Shown here piece by piece: positions 60,280-64,000 of a DNA stretch of 64,000 bases (positions are counted from its first letter, which is position 1; every line of letters begins with the position of its first letter). The DNA comes from Cyclobacteriaceae bacterium (GTDB lineage Bacteria > Bacteroidota > Bacteroidia > Cytophagales > Cyclobacteriaceae). The stretch covers positions 186,001 through 250,000 of the forward strand of contig JAHCHY010000001.1 in NCBI GenBank assembly GCA_026129485.1, given 5' to 3'. The position numbers and the translations under genes were made by a program. Under the pieces are notes generated by a model. It saw only the letters and a list, made by a program, of their open reading frames with translations, ran no database searches and had not been told where the DNA came from.

Positions 60280-61860
60280 ATGAATAAACCTTTACTCCTC
60301 TCCGCCCTGGGAATATTCGCGGCTTCAATAGCTTTTGCGCAGAAGCCCGAAAAGGTAGATACTACCATCATTTCCAAAATTAAAAAAGAAGGCTTTGAGC
60401 GCTCGCAGGTCATGGACATCATGAGCATGCTTACCGATGTGCACGGCCCGCGCCTCACCAACTCGCCCGGCTATGCAAAAGCAGCCGGGTATGTAAAAAC
60501 CACGCTTACCGCATGGGGTTTGCAAAATGCGCACTTCGATACATGGGACGAAGAGTTTGGGCGCGGCTGGTCGATCAAGAAATTCAGCCTGCAAAATTTA
60601 AGCCCGGTTTACACTTCGGTGATCGCTTATCCCAAGGCCTGGAGCCCCGGCATAAAAGGTACCGTGCAGACCGAGGTGGTTTACTTAGATGTGAGCAGCG
60701 AAGCCGATCTTGAAAAATATAAAGGCAAGCTGAAAGGCAAGATCGTACTGTTTGATAAGCCTGTTGAAGTTACACCCACCTTTACACCGGATGGCGCACG
60801 CTTCAACGATTCGGAATTATTAGAGATGGCCAATGCCGGGCCTGTAGCCGGTGGGCCTGGCGGATTCCGTATGCCAACCGGTGGTTCTAATCTTCCTTTT
60901 GCCAAGTGGGATTTTTTACAAAAAGAGGGGGCCCTCGCTGTGCTGGAGCCCAGTCCGCTTACACGCCAGCAGGATGGCACTATATTAGTATCGGCCGCTA
61001 CCATTCCGTATCCGGCTAATGTTCCGTTTACCGAACGGGTACGGGCGCAAAGTGCAAAAGCGCCTAAGGTGCTTCCGCAGATCGTAGTAGCCAGCGAGCA
61101 TTACAACCGCATGGTGCGCCAACTGCAAAAGGGACAGATCATCAAATCTGAGCTTACGTTCGATGTTGAGTTTACACCGGCTGCCCCGGGCTTCAACGTA
61201 ATTGCCGAAATACCCGGCACCGACCTGAAAGATGAAGTGGTGATGATTGGTGCGCACCTCGATTCATGGCATGCCGGTACGGGCGCTACCGATAATGCAT
61301 CGGGTTCGGCCGTGATGATGGAAGCCATGCGCATTATCAAATCATTGGGCATCAGCCCGCGCAGAACCATTCGCATCGGCTTATGGAGTGGCGAAGAACA
61401 AGGATTGATCGGTTCGCGCAATTATGTGAAACGCATTTTAGGTGAGCGCCTTGATAAAACCGCGCCTTATGATTCTATCGTGCTTACTCCTGCCGGAGAA
61501 AAATTCTCGGTATATTTCAACATGGACAATGGTACCGGTAAATACCGTGGGGTGTATTTGCAAAGCAATGAAAATGCCCGCACCGTTTTCCGCGCATGGT
61601 TTAAACCATTTGAAAAGTTAGGCGCCAGCACGATCACGTACCAGAACACCGGTGGCACCGATCACCAATCTTTTGATGCGATCGGTTTACCCGGTTTTCA
61701 ATTCATTCAGGATCCGATTGAATACCGAACCCGTACCCACCACACCAGCATGGACGTGTACGACAAAACGATTGAAGCCGACCTGAAGCACAACGCAGTA
61801 ATTACGGCTGCTTTTGCGTGGCTGGCGGCTAATAGAGATGATCTGTTTCCGAGGAAGTAG
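60280..61860 (+). CDS. Secreted M28 family zinc aminopeptidase
   Basis: 526 residues. The signal NKPLLLSALGIFAASIAFAQ precedes a helical N-terminus, a PA-like insert (GTVQTEVVYLDVSSEADLEKYKGKLKGKIVLFD), and the M28 catalytic domain: GAHLDSWHAGTGATDNASGSAVMMEAM (His and bridging Asp), GLWSGEEQGLIGS (general base and metal Glu), NMDNGTG (Asp) and GGTDHQSFD (His). All five metal ligands are present. It trims peptides outside the cytoplasm. It is monocistronic, 101 nt after the permease gene, and ends at a strong terminator. Confidence 0.93.
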   Translation: MNKPLLLSALGIFAASIAFAQKPEKVDTTIISKIKKEGFERSQVMDIMSMLTDVHGPRLTNSPGYAKAAGYVKTTLTAWGLQNAHFDTWDEEFGRGWSIKKFSLQNLSPVYTSVIAYPKAWSPGIKGTVQTEVVYLDVSSEADLEKYKGKLKGKIVLFDKPVEVTPTFTPDGARFNDSELLEMANAGPVAGGPGGFRMPTGGSNLPFAKWDFLQKEGALAVLEPSPLTRQQDGTILVSAATIPYPANVPFTERVRAQSAKAPKVLPQIVVASEHYNRMVRQLQKGQIIKSELTFDVEFTPAAPGFNVIAEIPGTDLKDEVVMIGAHLDSWHAGTGATDNASGSAVMMEAMRIIKSLGISPRRTIRIGLWSGEEQGLIGSRNYVKRILGERLDKTAPYDSIVLTPAGEKFSVYFNMDNGTGKYRGVYLQSNENARTVFRAWFKPFEKLGASTITYQNTGGTDHQSFDAIGLPGFQFIQDPIEYRTRTHHTSMDVYDKTIEADLKHNAVITAAFAWLAANRDDLFPRK

Positions 61861-61880
61861 ATTCAATAATGTATAAAAGT

Positions 61881-61912
61881 AAAAAGACCTGCCGGAATAG
61901 GCAGGTCTTTTT
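61881..61912. terminator. Terminator after the M28 peptidase gene
   Basis: Arms AAAAAGACCTGCC / GGCAGGTCTTTTT (61881-61893 / 61900-61912), loop GGAATA; runs on both sides. Confidence 0.9.
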
Positions 61913-62097
61913 GTAGGGGGTATTCTAGCGGTTCGGGCCTTGACGAAGGTGGCGAATGCGAAGCACAAAACTGTCTGTCAGCACTACTTACTTGATACGA
62001 TGCATAAATGTTCAATTAACCACTGAACCGCCACTTTCGCTAAGCCTTATTATCGGTAGCTCTTCTGTCCGTCCGAAGTTGTTTCATAATAAATCAG
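61913..62097. other. Spacer before the STAND gene, possible island boundary
   Basis: 185 bp without coding potential. It contains GCGGTTC (61928-61934) and GAACCGC (62025-62031), an inverted repeat about 90 bp apart, plus CTGTCTGTC and CTGTCCGTCC words. Composition falls from peptidase-like to AT-rich toward 62.1 kb. Confidence 0.3.
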
Positions 62098-64000
62098 TTA
62101 GTTAAGTATTTTGATGTTCTTAGCACAATCGCCTTGGGCATTTGTTCCCTTTTCAAAGGTTACAAGTTGTCCGTTCTTTAAATTTTTCCAGTCAGTCCAA
62201 TTATGAATGTCTATGAAGTCATAACGATTTGCATAATACTCAGCACTGTCGCCTTCAATAAAAACAAAATTTGAATCTATCTTTCCTCTGCGGACATTTC
62301 CAATTATTTTATCATTCCTCACTTCATATCCAATTAAATGATTAAAGTCGTCATCATGGAATTTGTTTGAATATTTTAATATCACTTTTGTGCAGAGATA
62401 AGTCAGAGATATTTGTGTCTCAAATTTTGTCATAAGCCCTTTTATGAATGCTCTGTTTTTTTCAATTTCTGTTGTCGGCAAATTATTGATGAAACTGTAT
62501 AGGCAATCAACAAAATTCTTCAAAACTTTATAATCAATGATGTTCTTGGCGATACATTCTTCAAAGGTTTCAAACGCTTTTTTATAATGATTGACCGCAT
62601 TCTCAATGTCTGTTTCTACTCTTAATAAACTTTGCCCTGTGTTTGAATACAAACTAATAAGTTCAGTATATGTGATTCGTTTGTTCTTGGGGTCAAGCTC
62701 GGTGTTCGCAAGAAGAGTTCTTAAAATTTGAATTGCTTTATTGAAATCTCTATTGTGGTTGTAACACCTTGCGAATAGGAGTGAAGTATATGGATGATTG
62801 GGCTTTTGTTGATAAACCTGTTCAGCATATTGTAATGCTTTATGGCTGTCCTCTAATGAGAAAAGAAGAAACTGTGCATAGTAGAAAAGCAATCGCAAAT
62901 TCTTTGGAGCTATTTCTAATCCCATCTGATAATCTTCTTCTGCACTTAGAATGTCGCCTTGCGTTGCTTTAATAAATGCGCTTACTCGGTACACTTCATA
63001 ATAATTTGGATCAATATTTTTTGCCTCTTGTATTTTTTGAAGTGCTCTGTCAAAATCACTGGATTTAGAATAGCCAAGTGCTTCTGACAAAAATTTAGCT
63101 GCAATTTTTTGATTTGCTGTTTCATATGAAAGAGCATTGATTGAAAATTCGTTGTAACGACTATATTTTGTAATGTCTTTTAACCCGTCTTCAAGAACCT
63201 TATATTTCTTAGTCAGTGCCTTTACATACTCTGGCTCAATTTGATATTTCTTTGAAAGAAAATCCTTTGCGAAATCGGAGATATAGTAATAAACTTCTTC
63301 GAGGTTGTTTGCGTCTTTTATTTCCCTGCTTATTAGAGTTGTCTTGAATAATTCTATCAGATATTTTCTTACTTCTAAAGGTTGAAAGTTGGATAGGTAA
63401 ATAATTTCTCCTGTCGTTAGTTTTCGTCTTGATGCTCTGATCGTTTTGAGAATTGCAATAGCACCATCACTCAATTTCTCATAAACGTTCGTAAGGCAGA
63501 AATTCAACAAGTCTTCTTTGTTGCTCAGCACTTCAGCAGGAGATACTCCCATTTCTACTGTGCTAACAAACCATTTTAAAGCAAGCGGATTGAAATAGAG
63601 TTTCTCGGAAATTTCCACTAGAGTTTTCTGTGGAAGTTTCATAAGAGTTTCGCTATTTCTAATTCGTGCAATTTCCCTAATTAGTTTTGATGATTCATTT
63701 TCCGTAAGTCCGTTAAGCTTTCTTGGAAATTCTAATTCACCAAGACCTATCCTTGATGTAATTAGAATATGGCACTTCACTTGTGCCTTACGAATAAAGT
63801 CCCTCACTTCTTCATTGTGAATTGTTTCTAAGTTGTCAATGATGATTAGCGTTTTAAAAAGGTCAAGGTATTCAAGAATGGAATCCAGTTTATTTGTTTG
63901 GATTTTAGAATCCATTGTTTCAGAAATCATATCAATTAAACCAGTGTAGTCAGTAATTGCAGTATAGATTTCTTCTATACCCTTTGCTGTCAGCATTGTT
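62098..64000 (-). CDS. STAND-type NTPase with TPR repeats and C-terminal cold-shock-like domain (5' part outside window)
   Basis: About 634 residues are visible; the frame runs off the right edge, so the N-terminus (effector and Walker A) is missing. NTPase signatures: LFKTLIIIDNLETI (Walker B, Asp54), VKCHILITSRIGLG (sensor 1) and YFNPLALKWF, equal to the GLPLA motif of NB-ARC/NACHT proteins. A winged-helix-like part follows (RRKLTTGEIIYLSNF). TPR units run from about 300 to 480 (DFDRALQKIQEAKNIDPNYYEVY, HKALQYAEQVYQQKPNHPY). The C-terminus (about 560-632) resembles a cold-shock OB fold: GNVRRGKIDSNFVFIEG, DFIDIHN, LKNGQLVTFEKGTNAQGD. The DNA is AT-rich. STAND proteins of this plan often act in antiphage defence; function here is inferred. 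Confidence 0.75.
   Translation of the reverse strand, partial: TMLTAKGIEEIYTAITDYTGLIDMISETMDSKIQTNKLDSILEYLDLFKTLIIIDNLETIHNEEVRDFIRKAQVKCHILITSRIGLGELEFPRKLNGLTENESSKLIREIARIRNSETLMKLPQKTLVEISEKLYFNPLALKWFVSTVEMGVSPAEVLSNKEDLLNFCLTNVYEKLSDGAIAILKTIRASRRKLTTGEIIYLSNFQPLEVRKYLIELFKTTLISREIKDANNLEEVYYYISDFAKDFLSKKYQIEPEYVKALTKKYKVLEDGLKDITKYSRYNEFSINALSYETANQKIAAKFLSEALGYSKSSDFDRALQKIQEAKNIDPNYYEVYRVSAFIKATQGDILSAEEDYQMGLEIAPKNLRLLFYYAQFLLFSLEDSHKALQYAEQVYQQKPNHPYTSLLFARCYNHNRDFNKAIQILRTLLANTELDPKNKRITYTELISLYSNTGQSLLRVETDIENAVNHYKKAFETFEECIAKNIIDYKVLKNFVDCLYSFINNLPTTEIEKNRAFIKGLMTKFETQISLTYLCTKVILKYSNKFHDDDFNHLIGYEVRNDKIIGNVRRGKIDSNFVFIEGDSAEYYANRYDFIDIHNWTDWKNLKNGQLVTFEKGTNAQGDCAKNIKILN

Overview
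The window comes from a Bacteroidota chromosome, most likely Cytophagales (Cyclobacteriaceae/Fulvivirgaceae-like). The evidence is two SusC/SusD pairs, a surface protein ending in a type IX secretion (CHU_C) sorting domain, a bacillithiol glycosyltransferase, DUF4249 and STN-type TonB receptors, promoters of the TTTG/TAnnTTTG type, and a lack of Shine-Dalgarno sites. No rRNA, CRISPR array or intact transposase gene was seen. Assignments come from reading the sequence; no database was searched.

Layout. 1-3.9 kb: the 3' end of bshA, then a vWA / MoxR-type AAA+ / AlbA_2 operon. 3.9-9.0 kb (minus): susC-susD-small lipoprotein. 9.3-10.7 kb: PIN-PhoH ATPase. 10.7-20.9 kb (minus): a second susCD pair, then a TonB receptor with an STN domain, a DUF4249 lipoprotein and a protein joining an MG2-like domain to a plug-like domain. 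21-23.5 kb (minus): sucD and rlmD. 23.6-27.4 kb: an AT-rich three-repeat lipoprotein gene and a large T9SS-sorted protein. 27.4-28.6 kb (minus): 1-Cys peroxiredoxin and an Rrf2 regulator. 28.6-30.5 kb: three tRNA genes, a tiny GIY-YIG nuclease gene set against tRNA-Leu(GAG) and bounded by a duplicated tRNA 3' end, a cytochrome c gene and a MITE-like repeat. 30.5-34.9 kb: dinB and a DnaE-type polymerase, an error-prone repair cassette. 35-38.4 kb: a subtilisin-like protease and an aminotransferase.

38.4-52.0 kb is a branched-chain amino acid biosynthesis region: ilvE-ilvD-ilvB-ilvH-ilvC-ilvA, a small PIN toxin-antitoxin pair and a HAD phosphatase, then leuC-leuD-leuB-leuA. Both halves are preceded by a closely related attenuator module: a strong terminator, then an identical 16-nt element, then the first start codon. 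The ilv copy has a clear Ile/Val/Leu-rich leader peptide. Several spacers inside the operons form hairpins of similar design.

52-61.9 kb holds a secreted TIM-barrel protein, a thioesterase, a lipoprotein, a GMC oxidoreductase with its small subunit, an AraC-Ogt DNA-repair fusion, an FtsX-type permease and an M28 peptidase. The right edge (62.1-64 kb, minus, AT-rich) is the C-terminal part of a STAND NTPase with TPR repeats and a cold-shock-like C-terminal domain, possibly the edge of a defence island. The most notable items are the tRNA-Leu/GIY-YIG element, the paired ilv/leu attenuators, the STAND-TPR-CSD protein and the mosaic AT-rich block at 23.5-25.0 kb.
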